Shown here piece by piece: positions 44,927 to 56,338 of a stretch of DNA of 64,000 bases. Every line of letters begins with the position of its first letter. Positions within the stretch are counted from its first letter, which is position 1. Where the stretch lies: assembly GCA_963583905.1 (NCBI GenBank), contig OY757309.1, positions 116,561,453 through 116,625,452 of the forward strand. Direction: 5' to 3'. The position numbers and the translations under genes were made by a program. The notes beneath the pieces are model-generated. The model had not been told where the DNA came from, ran no database searches, and saw only the letters and a list, made by a program, of their open reading frames with translations. This DNA is from Stenurella melanura (taxonomy: Eukaryota; Arthropoda; Insecta; Coleoptera; Cerambycidae).

Positions 44927-45490
44927 CTATCCTGATAATGTTATATCACTGAAATCTTCATTCGTTTTCTCGAGGTCTGTTTGATTTGAGGCGTTAAATA
45001 AGTATATACTTTGGTAGTAGTAACAGTAGTTTAGTGACTTGATTGATTGATTAATTTTGCGCTCCAACACGCAGCTAGGTCGTCCGCCGAACACGCCCAA
45101 CGGACGGCCAAACCGCGTGCCGGAACCAAACCTCGGATGTTTTATATACCGCCGGACCGGCCGCATATGCTGGGTTGGACATGGGACATGCTTGTTGTTA
45201 GCAGCGAGAGCCTCATGACGCATGATGTAGGAATATAGGATGGGAAGTGTAGGTGTTTGTGAGATTTTTCTTTTAAGTTTCCTTGCTTCTTTTAAGTTTC
45301 CCTCTATCATCATCGAATGGGAAGTGTAGGTGTTTGCAAGATGCTTCTTTTCAGTTTCAATGCTTTTTTTTAAGTTTCCATCTATCATCATTTTCTTATT
45401 TATTCTTCTTCTACTTTTTCCGTTTCTTCTGTTTCTGAATCCAGCGGTGTACACATCATCCTGCCTGCCCGTGTCCATATATGGTTTCAC
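44927..45490 (-). CDS. Hypothetical ORF (187 codons) containing a 77-bp tandem repeat
   Basis: This is a long open frame for this AT-rich region. It starts MKPYMDTGRQDDVYTAGF and is Lys/Arg-rich. A 77-bp duplication (about 45241-45317 and 45318-45394) gives two copies of a ~26-residue unit beginning MMIDGNLK and MMIEGNLK. A CpG-rich stretch at 45060-45180 encodes RYIKHPRFGSGTRFGRPLGVFGGRP. No known domain. It could be a chance frame through a retroelement end, so confidence is low. Confidence 0.2.
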   Translation of the reverse strand: MKPYMDTGRQDDVYTAGFRNRRNGKSRRRINKKMMIDGNLKKSIETEKKHLANTYTSHSMMIEGNLKEARKLKRKISQTPTLPILYSYIMRHEALAANNKHVPCPTQHMRPVRRYIKHPRFGSGTRFGRPLGVFGGRPSCVLERKINQSIKSLNYCYYYQSIYLFNASNQTDLEKTNEDFSDITLSG

Positions 45491-47900
45491 GTTTCCCAGA
45501 AATCTGGGTTCTTCGTTTCAACGTCCTGCATCAGTGCTTCCTCTTCGTTTGTCTGTCAGGACATACATACATTAGCTCGCCGTAAGGAGCTTTTATTTAT
45601 TAACCGTTCCACAGGTAAATATCCATTTACGGTGGAAGTGCCCTATCTCGCGGTAAAAAAGAGCTCTTTTTCTGTTGCAGAATGTGGCAAAGAGGTCCGA
45701 GAGAATATTTCGTACACGCTGTATGTTTGTTTTGAAGCAGTCATTTTTAATTTCCGTTGTCCAATTCCGGGCAATTTTTCTATTTTACTACCCCTGTTTA
45801 ATACTTTTTCAATTTCAATATCAATTTTTTTAATATTAATAAATAAGTAAACAAATAAATAAACTAATATACTAACAAACTAAAGCTACAAATTAAACAA
45901 AACTTATCTGTCTTAATAAATTAAGTTCATGCATTAATATTTCAAATAGATGAAATTAATATAGCTTAGCTTTCTGTAATCGCCTTTCTTGTCTGATCTG
46001 TTACACTTCAGTTCCAGTAACAGGTTTAGTGACTTTAGTAATAATTCAGTAAATTAGAAGTGCAAAATTGGATTGAAATATTTTCTGTAGAGATCATTTG
46101 TGTATTGTGTTCCAGCAGTTCCGTTTTATGGATTTTCTCATTAACTTCGGACAAGGTCTTCTGATCCACTATGTAAAGTAGATTTATATATGGTTTATCA
46201 GTTCCCTTCAGAATTGTGAACATGAACCAACGTGCAGACAAGTTTATGTAAACCTTCTTCTACGTGATGTAGAAGGGAGTGAGGGATTAAGTTGGTTTTC
46301 ATCTTATGTAATGCTGTTTTTAATTCAGTAGTATCTCCCTGTTCTTTTTTACTCTTTACTGTTTTAGTGTGCATTGTTTGGATTGATCAATCCTGCGTGT
46401 CCTTTTTTGTAAGATTTGCTGTACCTTGAAGGTGCATAAGTAATATTACAGGGAACGACACTTGCAGAATCTGGCATGAATGTTTTAGTTGAGGATCGTC
46501 CAGGTAGGACCCTACATTATAGTATTCAGCTCATGGTTTCTCTGTCATTTCCCTAGGTGGTACTTTGGGATCGCCAGCAAATGCTTGGAAACCTACCTTC
46601 TAGGCTATAGGAATACAGTGAAGATGGTGTGCCAACACTTTTGCGTTTCGTTCAAACAGTTTGATTCAACCAATCTGCTTATTTTATACAAAAATCTATC
46701 AGAAGTATATTATATGTGTCTACCTGAATATTTTATGGATATTTGATTCTACAGTATATTGCTATATAAATTCTGTAACAGCCTGTTTGATAAAAGTGAT
46801 CACGTTCGGCTTATAAATACCATTATTATATAACAGAATACATAGTATATTCTTCTTCTCTAATAGATACATTATACATCTATTTTTAAGTTCAACCATT
46901 TTTGTTATATCCTATTTTAAAGCGTTATATTTTTAAATCTTTTTGCGGATTATTATAAATCTATTATCATCTATAATTTCTAATCTCATACCATTAGTAT
47001 CTTCCTAGTACACTCAATTTACTATGCTTCTTACTGTTTATCAAGCCATTTATAGAGGACCGGAGTAAGTGCTTATTACTGCTTATTATTATTTCTATTA
47101 GGATTTAGCTCCGGTAATAGAATTGGCACCCAAACATATAAAATTAGTGTGGTTTAAGGTTGGAAATTATTTTTGTTACATTTTACTTCTTACAATTAGT
47201 TACTGGTAGACATTATTTGGCAAATAATAAGACATTTCCAACAATATTCTACGAAATATATGTGCATTTTTGTATTAAGCGTAAATGGGTATAAATGGAC
47301 GTTTATTTTTCACCCTATTATTTCGTGATGAAGATATTTTATTAATTATTGCGTATCGCGTTCGTAAACTTTTTAATCGTCGACCTTTTATCATTCAACA
47401 AAATATTGTTTCTATATTACTTTCAAAAAAGTCGTTTGCCTATTCACTTAAATACAAACTATTAAACCTTTGGAATAATTTATAATATAATAAATTAACA
47501 TAGTTATTAATACAGTGTGGTCCTTGTAAGTAGGGTCATCATTGTGTTAATAATAGTATTAACATACTACGACCTTCTAAAAGGCTACATTTGAAATTAA
47601 ACAGTGTGCTCTCAGAATCATAAGGTCCATGTTTTTATGGAAAGCACGGTTGAATTATAAAGGTTTTACTTCTTTTAATGTTGATATTGTCAATCAATGA
47701 AACATTAACTATGGACTCATTATAAACCATCCTCGTCATAACTCATTAAAACATAAAATCTAAATCCGTAATAATTTCTATAAGATATACTATCAAATAA
47801 TATGGGAAAGCTTAGCTTCCTTACATTGCTTTCCATAATACACACCATTACTTTGAGAGGAAGACAAAAGATAAATTTGGCACTAAATGAGCGAGCTAAA
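45491..47900. other. No gene supported
   Basis: The short ORFs at 45632-45850, 46035-46241, 46489-46746 and 47285-47485 have no recognised motif. The minus-strand reading around 46190-46580 contains long polar stretches (for example MKTNLIPHSLLHHVEEG near 46295) broken by stops and could be an old protein remnant of unknown type. Confidence 0.35.
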
Positions 47901-48275
47901 GGCCCTAAGGCCGGTTCTCGGCCCCGTTCAATTTTTGACAAAAATAAATGAATTTGATTTTTTAGACTTTGAACAAAAATTGGTCATTTCCAGAAGAAAC
48001 GAAAAGTTTTTACCCTCCACCATTTTTTTCACCTTATTCCTTGCCCTATGTTATAATCGTGATTAGGTAGTAATTATTAAACATATATATGGAAATGTGA
48101 TCAAATAGACATAAACTCTACTGTCGTAAAAAATAAAAAAGCACCCCCTCCTCCTTCCCTTTACTGCCTTTTGTCTTCATAAATAACGTAACTATTTTTA
48201 TTCACAAAGTCTAAAAAAATCGAATTCACCTATTTTCGTCAAAAATTGAAGGGATCCGAAGCCGGCCTTAGGGAC
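47901..48275. mobile_element. 375-bp MITE with GGCCCTAAGGCCGG ends
   Basis: Inverted arms of about 95 bp (47901-47995 and 48185-48275) share CTAAGGCCGG and 'ttcaatttttgac' with complements. The centre is AT-rich. A target duplication was not resolved. The minus-strand ORF at 47720-47941 runs into the arm and is not a gene. Confidence 0.7.
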
Positions 48276-49266
48276 CCTCCTCCTTTGTTTTTCTCTATTC
48301 CTTTATAAGCAGTAAATTAGGCGTCATTAAGATAATGTACGAGTTTGGGTAAAATCTAAAAAATCAAAATAGAAATGGGAATGTCATTTGACAGAACATT
48401 TTTATTTTTATTAAGAATTATTCCTTTGCCTTCCAATTGGAATTAGAATTAAATATATACAATAGATAAAAGGTAAATCATTAATATAATTACTTTTCCA
48501 GTAACATTTGAACTTGTAGATCGCTTTTAATAAGTAGGTAGTTTTATTTATATAAATACAAAATAAGACTGTTCAAATTGAAAACAATAGTAGTTTCAAT
48601 TTTTCGAGAATTTAAATGACAAATTGTTGTGTGGCATCTACTATAGTTGCTGGATGAAACTGAAGTAGATCTGCGTTCCTGAAATGTAGTTGGTTGATCT
48701 TGTATCATAATATCTTTACTATAATTGCAAAACTGAATTGTGTTTATTAACAATATGCTCTATGTTTGAGATACTTGATTAACGGCAATGTGGAGGTTCG
48801 ATAAAATATTGCAGATTAGTAATTTAGTTTACCTTGCGACATTGAAGATTGACTTTGTTGGTGGCAGGAGTGTGACAAAATAATTGTAAAATATAATAAC
48901 TACCCCAGTAAATCTACATTTAAGCTATTTTGCATATTTTAATTTTCATATTCACGGTTTTAAAATTGGTGAATTGGAAATAAGTTTTTTTTAATGATAT
49001 GAGCAAGACGGGTCTTATTTTTATTAAAGATAATAAATATCAAACAAGGGACACTTGCGTTCTTTGAAAAAAGTCAGTCGCACCATTAGAACGGATACTT
49101 CATGTGACAAATATCACCAAATCAAATTCTGAACTGACTACGAACAGAAATGGTTATTTGAAAAATATATGGTTACCAATTTACAACTTAAATCGTTATA
49201 TATTCGAAAATAAGAGAAATACATAGAAATATATTAAATATCTAGAATATTACTTTGAGTTTTCAC
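48276..49266 (-). other. Probable Awh intron/3' side, no certain exon
   Basis: Downstream of the homeodomain exon on the minus strand. A possible acceptor TTTCAG|GAACGC at 48678 opens a frame to a stop near 48544, or in another phase a short frame ending near 48613. Neither matches a C-terminus I recognise, so no exon is called. Confidence 0.3.
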
Positions 49267-49493
49267 TTTTCCAGTGTGCATATGCTTCTTCTGACGCGCT
49301 CGTGAGTTTTGAAACCATACTTGTGTGACTCGTTTGCTAAGACCTGTTATTTGTGCAATCCTTTCTAAATCTTGTCCATCGGGATTTGAGTCGAGCTGAA
49401 AGTTGGCTTGAAGAACTTGCAGCTGTTCCTCCGTAAAAGTGGTTCTAACACGTTTTGCTTTATTTTTATGATACCCTTCTGCATCACAACCAT
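49267..49493 (-). CDS. Awh: LIM-homeobox gene, Arrowhead type: homeodomain exon
   Basis: A transcription factor exon. The acceptor CTTTTAG|AT is at 49493 and the donor A|GTGAAA at 49266; between them 227 bases read as 75 codons with no stop. The homeodomain runs from KRVRTTFTEEQLQVLQANF through SNPDGQDLERIAQITGLS to the recognition helix VTQVWFQNSRARQKKH, with Gln50 and Asn51 in the standard positions. This matches the Awh/Lhx6-Lhx8 class, and the wording is closest to insect Awh from memory. LIM-domain exons would be at higher coordinates and were not found in this window. It is the only convincing host-gene sequence seen. Confidence 0.85.
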
Positions 49494-50805
49494 CTAAAAG
49501 AAAAAATACTTTCTTAGCATTGCATCCTATAAATACATCTGAAACATCATTTCCCTTAAACTACAATTAGAATGAACTATTTATTCATAAAATCAATGGA
49601 GTTGTCTGTTACTTTGTGTATTCCATTATAAGAAATAATGAACACAATATTTCTTTTTTAGGACGTTTTCTATTTGCGACTGCATTTTCGTAGATTCTAA
49701 ACTACAATATTAAGTATAGTGAATTTTATATTTATTTATATTTATTCCATTTCCAACAATATAAATGATTAATTGGATTAAATAAGGCTGTGACTAAAAT
49801 AAATGTTTACTATTTAAAAGGAATGATGGTATGTTAGATATAAAGATGAACGCACTGGATCCAACTTTACATAAACATATGAATCATAAGTTTATATATG
49901 TGACCCTCGTAGAAGGTTCTGGTACAGCCGTTATTGAAACTCATGGAAATTGCTCCGACTGAAATATACTTAAACTCACACATCCATATTTCAATTGTAT
50001 TCAGTCGCTTAGCTTTTATTCTAGAGAGAGAGAGAGAGAGAGATTGTTTGTAATATGATTTAATTTTGAAACACAAAAAATCATTAAAAATCTTATAAAA
50101 TTGCAAAATGATAACAATAACGATCTTGGCAACTGAAGACGACTCCTGCAGTTGATGTTAAGAACCTCTACATCTATTACATGGTACTGATAAATAGATA
50201 ACGAAATCCTTATAAGTTAGTACGGCATCGCATCTGGATAAATAAATCTGTGACCAACAGCTACTAACCATATTGTCTCACTCAATCGCAGTCTAGCCCA
50301 GTAGTACCATCTCAGTAACATATTAAAAACGCCGTTAAACATCCACACCCAGGTCAAGAGTCGACCCGAAGACCTCTTGGTCCCAAGTATGACACATAAG
50401 CACTAGCTTACTGAGAAGGAACTATCAATGAAAACTTGAGGATGGCAAATGTGATTCTTCCAAGACGTCGTTTGAGCAGCCGCGATCCGTTTATAAGATG
50501 GATATATTGATTTATCCAGTAATCCCCATTTCGACGGCTAGTAACTCGTCTTCAGCACATTTTAAATGCCTTTGACTATGCACATAGTATGGGCCATTGC
50601 TCTTAATATTGCACGTTAAAAACAAATTCAGCGGGCGAGCAGAATAGTAATCAACTCTAGAATTTCAGTAAATTGGGCCGAGATAAAACTACTTCATCAA
50701 TCCAGCAAACATGTCTGAATTATCCTCGCGTAGCAGACGAAGGTTTCAAGTCCCTTGTTTTGAATATAAAAAAAATTACGAAACAAGCAATCTCGAGAAA
50801 TTTAG
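49494..50805 (-). other. Intronic or intergenic DNA, GA microsatellite
   Basis: A (GA)n run lies at about 50023-50042. No LIM-domain cysteine pattern was found on the minus strand here. A weak tRNA-like B-box (GGTCGACTC on the minus strand near 50356) may mark an old SINE. Confidence 0.35.
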
Positions 50806-51030
50806 GTGCCGATTAGAAAACTAAATATTCCAATAACTTTTGAAAACATATGCACGTATTGTAAGCAAGCTAGCCATCTTATGCGCGAATATTCCTCAAG
50901 GTGGCAATCGTATAATTATCTGAATCTTATTCTGGAAAATTTCGAGAAAATATCTTCGCAGGCGATATGCTACCCAGAAACAATAATAGTAGCACAAAGA
51001 CCATTTCCTACACAGACTTGCTCTAATTAA
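50806..51030 (+). pseudogene. Possible retroelement gag zinc-knuckle remnant
   Basis: The frame contains CTYCKQASHLMREYSSRW, which matches the spacing of a CCHC knuckle except that the last Cys is Tyr. The rest is polar without other motifs. It could be the end of an LTR-element gag. The evidence is a single degenerate motif. Confidence 0.3.
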
Positions 51031-51479
51031 GGTTAGAGGACGAACCAATCAAACTAATTTCAATATCGATAGTCCGTCACATAAACTACACCACATACAA
51101 TTATTGAAATGAAGAATATCAAGAAGGTACGAAGACAGACCTTCAAGAATTCCCACCCGGTACACAGGAAAATTTTTTAGAAAAAGAATATTAACATCCT
51201 AATACTTTACACGATTTTCAATAGGACACCCCAAACTTTTCATGACCCCTCAAATTATATGTAATGTAGTACGTAATTCACCAAATCTCAAAGTGAAACG
51301 CCTGGATGATTACATTAGGAAAAATGAAATTCAGAGATCGAGGATTTGCGAACACGCCTGAGAAAACGGACATGTATGAGATAAGATGTAAGTATAAGAG
51401 AAAAAAAAAATCGGTAAAGGTATTTACACAGAACTTCCCTCGTTCATGGCAGTCTCTCTAAAAAAATAATAATTACGAA

Positions 51480-52060
51480 ATGACATTGAGAATAATAATC
51501 GGAGTAGAGTTATTGCGTGGAAATTTTAAATTTGAGCAAAAAAAATTTTTTCGTCTGTTCTATAGTAGTGATACATAAATGGATTAAAAATGTTTTCAAA
51601 TTTTTTAAAAAATTCTTCAAAAACATTTTTAAATTTGTTTGAATAGTTTTAGAATGTCATGGAAACGTGGATAGTTAAAATCTGAACAAAGAAAAAAAAT
51701 TCTATCTTAGTGATAAAATTTCAAAAAACTTTTTTTTTAATCAGGCTTAGAATGCCATGAAACGTGAAAATTTTAAATTTGAAGAAAGAAAAAAAATATT
51801 CATTTTAGTAGTAAAAATGTTTTCAAAAATATTGGTGAAAAAAATTTTCAAATTTTTTTTTGCTGAAATAAGTTAAGCGTGTCATGAAACGTAGAAATTT
51901 TAAATTTGAGCAAAAACAAATTTTTTTCATCTTGGTAAAATTTTTTTCAAAAATGTTTGAAAAAAATTTTCAAATTTTTTTTTTTTTCTGAAATAGGTTT
52001 AGCGCGTCATGAAACGTGGAAATTTTAAATTTGAGCAAAAAAAAATTTTTTTCACTATTT
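51480..52060 (+). repeat. Degenerate tandem repeat, ~110-130-bp units
   Basis: Four to five units, each with 'gtcatgaaacgtgg', 'aaattttaaatttgagc' and A/T homopolymer tracts, centred near 51530, 51665, 51760, 51885 and 52010. The same words appear near 830-880. Length variation is mostly in the A and T tracts. Confidence 0.65.
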
Positions 52061-52345
52061 ATTCCGTTTAGACGGTCCACCCTGTATATTTTTCAGTGAA
52101 AATTCTACCAGTTCTTGCTGACAGTAGGGTTAACTACCTACCAAATTTGACTGCTCTCCGTCAAGTAGTTTTTTAGTAAATACACCAACAGACAGACAGA
52201 CAGACAGACAGACAGACTGACGGAATTGAAAAACCTATATTTTCGGAATCTACGTGTTCTGAAACGTCAGAATCCGAAAAAATCTCGGAGGGTGATTTTT
52301 TCTCGAATACAATACTTCCCTTCGGTATGCGAGGGAAGTAAAAAA
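52061..52345 (+). repeat. Insect dispersed repeat end: CACCCTGTATA, (GACA)n and a stem-loop
   Basis: CCACCCTGTATA at 52077-52088, a (GACA) run at about 52188-52217, then a stem-loop ACTTCCCT...AGGGAAGT at 52314-52339. The minus-strand ORF 52173-52463 runs through this. I believe this combination recurs in insect genomes as the end of a repeat family, but I cannot name it. Confidence 0.4.
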
Positions 52346-52779
52346 TAATAACAAAAATTAATTTTCTAAAATACAGCTCTCTGAAAAACATCAATTTAGA
52401 CAAATAATTTTTGCCTTTCCCATAATAAATTTTAAATGGCGTTACCGTCGTTAATAAATACAATATCTACATTTTATAGTACGGATATTAAAGCTTGAAT
52501 AATGTATTTAGAGATGTTAGAGATAATAATTTACTTTTTGATTTCGCCAATTTAAGAAAACATTATGTGTTTTTATCAATCGTACAACAGCTGTAACTTT
52601 TACAAACTTTTTTATAAAATGTTTACGATACCATTATCCCATAGCTTCTAAAACGTTTCTATCACTCTCGAAATTTTTAAGATTTCATAATACCTAAATA
52701 GTACAGTTATAAAATGTTAAGTAAAAAGTTGCCTCCATTATTACACTTTTCGCAAATACAAAACGAAGAGTATAGCATT
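52346..52779. other. No feature seen
   Basis: AT-rich DNA only. Confidence 0.35.
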
Positions 52780-53230
52780 TAATCGGCATATTTCTAAAAC
52801 CGGTAATATCGCTCGTAGAGAAGGAATTTTCATATCACTGTTTGTTGGTGATAGAATTCTGAACAACTTCGAAAATGGCCGTCCGTCTGTCTGTGTGTTC
52901 GTTCACCAGTCCGTCACGTTTCTTGTAAGCACGATAACTTAAGAATGGAAAGTCCGATGGTATTGAAATTCGGATAGTAAGTAAGTGCTAGCTAGAGGAA
53001 GAACAATATTGATCAATAAATAAAAAAGTTATAATTATTTAAATTAAGAAAACATCTTTTTTCTATGTTTTGTAATTGAACAAAAAATGTTGTAAATAAA
53101 AACTAATATTATTTACAAAAAAAAACTGCGAGGAGTATCTCATAGAATGAGCAACCATTATATAAAAAGAGCAATAAATCGCCAAAGAGTATGGTTAGCT
53201 TGTTTGTCTTTATTTCTTCCTAGTGCGCCT
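52780..53230 (+). repeat. Dispersed repeat R, copy 1 (uninterrupted)
   Basis: It matches 53940-53987 joined to 54591-55000 in the same orientation: 'atcggcatatttctaaaacc', ACCGGTAA, 'gtctgtct' tracts, 'cttgtaagcacgataactt' and 'tttatgttttgtaatt'. The site occupied in copy 2 is empty here (single ACCGGTAA at 52799-52806). Confidence 0.75.
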
Positions 53231-53939
53231 GGTATAGTTGCCTCCATATATTTCCTGCACATAAAAAAACCCCAAAGCTGTGCCGCTTTTACGTATAGAT
53301 GGGAGAGCGGGGCATGTTCAAATTTGGTAGAAAATGGTAAATCATAAATGTCATACTTAATATATAGAACAACACTGTTCTCATGTATAGAACGTTCTGG
53401 CATAATTAAAATAAGAAATAATTAAAAACAAGCCTTTTTTAGTTAAAATTTCTTATATCCTGAAATTTAGTTGCGCAAATCACCCCTAACTAGAACGTCA
53501 TCCCCAAGAAACAGATAAGTAGAGCCGTACTTTGAATTTATCTATTCTACTATTTATCAATATCGCGAAGGGCGGGCAATATATCCACCAATGCGTAAGA
53601 TATTCTATCTTGACGCAAAACAGAGCAAGATTTTTTAATTTACTAGAAACGTCATTAAGATTCCACCAAAAATACGATTTTAAAACCGCTAGTATAATAT
53701 TTTGTTCGCTCTAATCCGGAGAAATTTTAAATACGGCTCTGTAGAACCTTGTCGGCTTATAATTGCACTGTCTTTGATATTTGGATGGCTGGTTTTTATT
53801 GCCGTTTTTACGTGCATTAGACAAATGGAGACAACTATATCTATTTTCGAAATAAAAGTTTCCAGCTTACTATACTTTCCCCTTCAGATTCTCACACTTT
53901 ATCTGCAAAGCCCTTGAAGAAAATCATATTTTTTACACT
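53231..53939. other. No gene supported
   Basis: The ORFs at 53147-53347, 53532-53714 and 53702-53917 have no recognised motif. The sequence continues as AT-rich DNA between the two copies of repeat R and may itself belong to the end of copy 1. Confidence 0.35.
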
Positions 53940-55000
53940 TACTAAAAGATTTATTGCATTTGATCGGCACATTTCTAAAACCAGTAACAAGATTAGAGAA
54001 CTAACAAGATAGGACAGTCAGACGGAGAAGACGAAATAGACAAAGACAGTTGTGAACTCCAATTTCTCTATTGTGTTAAAAGGACACGACATGCAGCGGA
54101 AACGGATTCGGGATTTGTCGGGTACGTATTAAATGAATTTGACCAAGCTTACTAAAAGATAGGTTGGCTCATTAGAATCGACAAGTGCTACGCCACGTAT
54201 AGACCTCGATGACAGCTGCTTGTGGCTGTTTTTTCATCGTTTTATAGAAAAAAGTTTTAAAATTATCTTTCAATGTACAATTCTATCCTAACCAAATAGA
54301 TACCTTACGTATAATCATAGAAATACTTCATGTTACATATGGTATAAAGCAACCTGTTTTTTCAAGTGACCTTGGGTACTGACAGTCAGCTGAGTTCGAT
54401 CGTTCTATCAGGACAGTGTTGTCAAATTTTCACTATTGGCCTCTCTTTCTAATATTACCTTTTCCGTCTAGTTGTGATATTGTGGCAACTGCGCGAGAAC
54501 TCCAATTTAAATGTCGAGGTCAATGGCGCTATTGCTAAAAGATAAAAGGTTTTCCACCGACTGTCCTATCTTGTTAATTCTCTAATCTTTACCGGTAATA
54601 TCGCTCATAGAGAAAATATTTTGGTGATCGAATTCTGAAGATTTTCCAAAATGTTCAACCGTTCGTATGTCTGCCTGTCTGTCTGTCTCTTGTAAGCACA
54701 ATAACTTAAGAATTAAAAGTCCGATTGTATTGAAATTAGTAGTAAGTAGTAGTAGTTAGACAGTAAGTTAAAGTTAGCTAGAGAAAGAACCCTGTTTTGA
54801 AGAAAACTAATCAATAAATCAAGAAGTTATTAATTATTTAAATTAAGAAAAAGATGTTTTTATGTTTTGTAATTAAACAAAAAATTTCTAACACTAATAT
54901 TGTTTACAAGAAAACTGCGAAGAATGTACAATAATTATATAAAAAGTGCAGTAAATCGGCGATGAGTATTTATAATGGTTAGCTTATTTTATTTTTGATT
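53940..55000 (+). repeat. Dispersed repeat R, copy 2 (interrupted)
   Basis: A copy of the repeat at 52780-53230, split by the 603-bp insertion at 53988-54590. The two halves join exactly at the ACCRGTAA word. Confidence 0.75.
53988..54590. mobile_element. 603-bp TIR element with 8-bp target duplication
   Basis: TIRs of about 32 bp start AAGATTAGAGAAYTAACAAG and are flanked by ACCAGTAA (53980-53987) and ACCGGTAA (54591-54598), one mismatch apart. The uninterrupted copy of the host repeat at 52799-52806 has a single ACCGGTAA. Eight-base duplications suggest hAT-type mobilisation. No transposase is inside. Positions 54116-54590 are shared with 37579-38045. Confidence 0.82.
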
Positions 55001-55004
55001 ACAC

Positions 55005-55597
55005 AGGCACATAAAGAAGAAGTTGTCAATTCCACGAACCAAACTAATCATTCTCGGTATATTCTGGCTTGCTAAATCCGAATCTGGTGTCAGTTTTACC
55101 GCACCACGTTACAATTTTTTTCTGTCCTCAAAAAACAGCTAGAAAAATTGCAAAATTTGCATTTTTCTAACTGTTTTTTGAGGATAGAAAAACATTATGA
55201 CGTGTTGGGGCAAAACTGACACTGGATTCGGATTTAGCAAGCCAAACACACATTGGTTTTGTGCGGGGAATCGACAACTTTTTTTGGGGGCACAGGCACA
55301 GAAAAAAAAGTTGTCGATTCCACGGACCAAACCAATCACTTCCGGTATTTTGGCCTGCTGAATCCGACTCCGGTATCAGTTTTGCCCTACCACGTCACAA
55401 TATTTTTCTATCCTGAAAAAATAATTAGAAAAATGTAGTTTTTGCATTTTTCTAACTGTTCTTTGAGGATAGAAAAAAATTTTGACGTGGTGGGGCAAAA
55501 CTGACACCGGATTCTGATTCAGCAGGGCAAAATACACCGGAAGTGATTGGTTTGGTCCGTAGAATCGATAGCTTTTTTATTTTTGTATGCCTATGTT
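55005..55597. mobile_element. Tandem pair of ~290-bp palindromic units
   Basis: Unit 1 spans about 55005-55290 and unit 2 about 55291-55597. Each folds on itself from the ends (CACAGGCACA, 'gttgtcgattcca') through 'aatccgaatctggtgtcagttt' to a centre with 'tgcatttttctaactgtt' and its complement. The two units are direct repeats of each other. The ORFs at 55139-55339 and 55253-55438 lie entirely in the palindromes and are not genes. Confidence 0.75.
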
Positions 55598-56338
55598 ATT
55601 TATCAGTGATAAGCCGACAATGATGTTAACTAATTATTTATAATAATTGAGGTACTCTGTCGATCGTTGTGAAATTGAATTGGGTTCTATTATGATATTA
55701 GATGCAGGGATTGAACAAAACTCAAGTGTCTGCGTTAAGGATTCACACCTGTAGAGACGTGTGCGTATGATTGTATGATTTTCAAGATTTCATTATTTTG
55801 ATTTTAGATCAGCCATTTTAAATCCGCCAGTTTTAATTTTGGAATAATAATAATAATAATAAAATCATAATTAGCAACCTTGAAAACTTCTGTTTAAATT
55901 TTTTATAATTTCATCACTTGAATTGTCGCTATGACAGTATTTAATTATTTTAAAATAAAATTTGTTTGTTTTTTTCAAAAAATTTTAATTTGCACACTTT
56001 CTGAACTGTAAACTTATAAATTGGCCATTATTAGAGTACACTACAAAAGATTTTGTTCAAATTTGTGAAGTTCAAAGTATTATCGTAATAACGCCCCTTT
56101 TCCATCTAAATACACTAGAGTACAAGGAAGGTCACCTAACATACTTTTAATTAAAAGGAAATAAGCTTGATCACCTAAGAGAAGACACGATGATGCATAA
56201 GATATCGAAATTGCAATAAACGCTGTTTCTCAAATTCGAACAAATTACTTTAAAATGTTAGAAGTTAATTTTAATAATACCAATACGAATTAAGTGAAAG
56301 TTGCAGTAGCTCTTTGCTAACTGTGAATACATAGTCGG
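55598..56338. other. No gene seen
   Basis: AT-rich with a short (AAT)n run near 55845-55862. Confidence 0.4.

Noticed and set aside
48544..48684. Terminal Awh exon
   Set aside because: Acceptor is plausible but neither phase gives a C-terminus I can match; left as a possibility only.
55330..55560. CACTTCCGG/CCGGAAGTG words inside the palindromic units
   Set aside because: Single occurrences in each unit at paired positions; unrelated to the Polinton ETS array as far as I can see.
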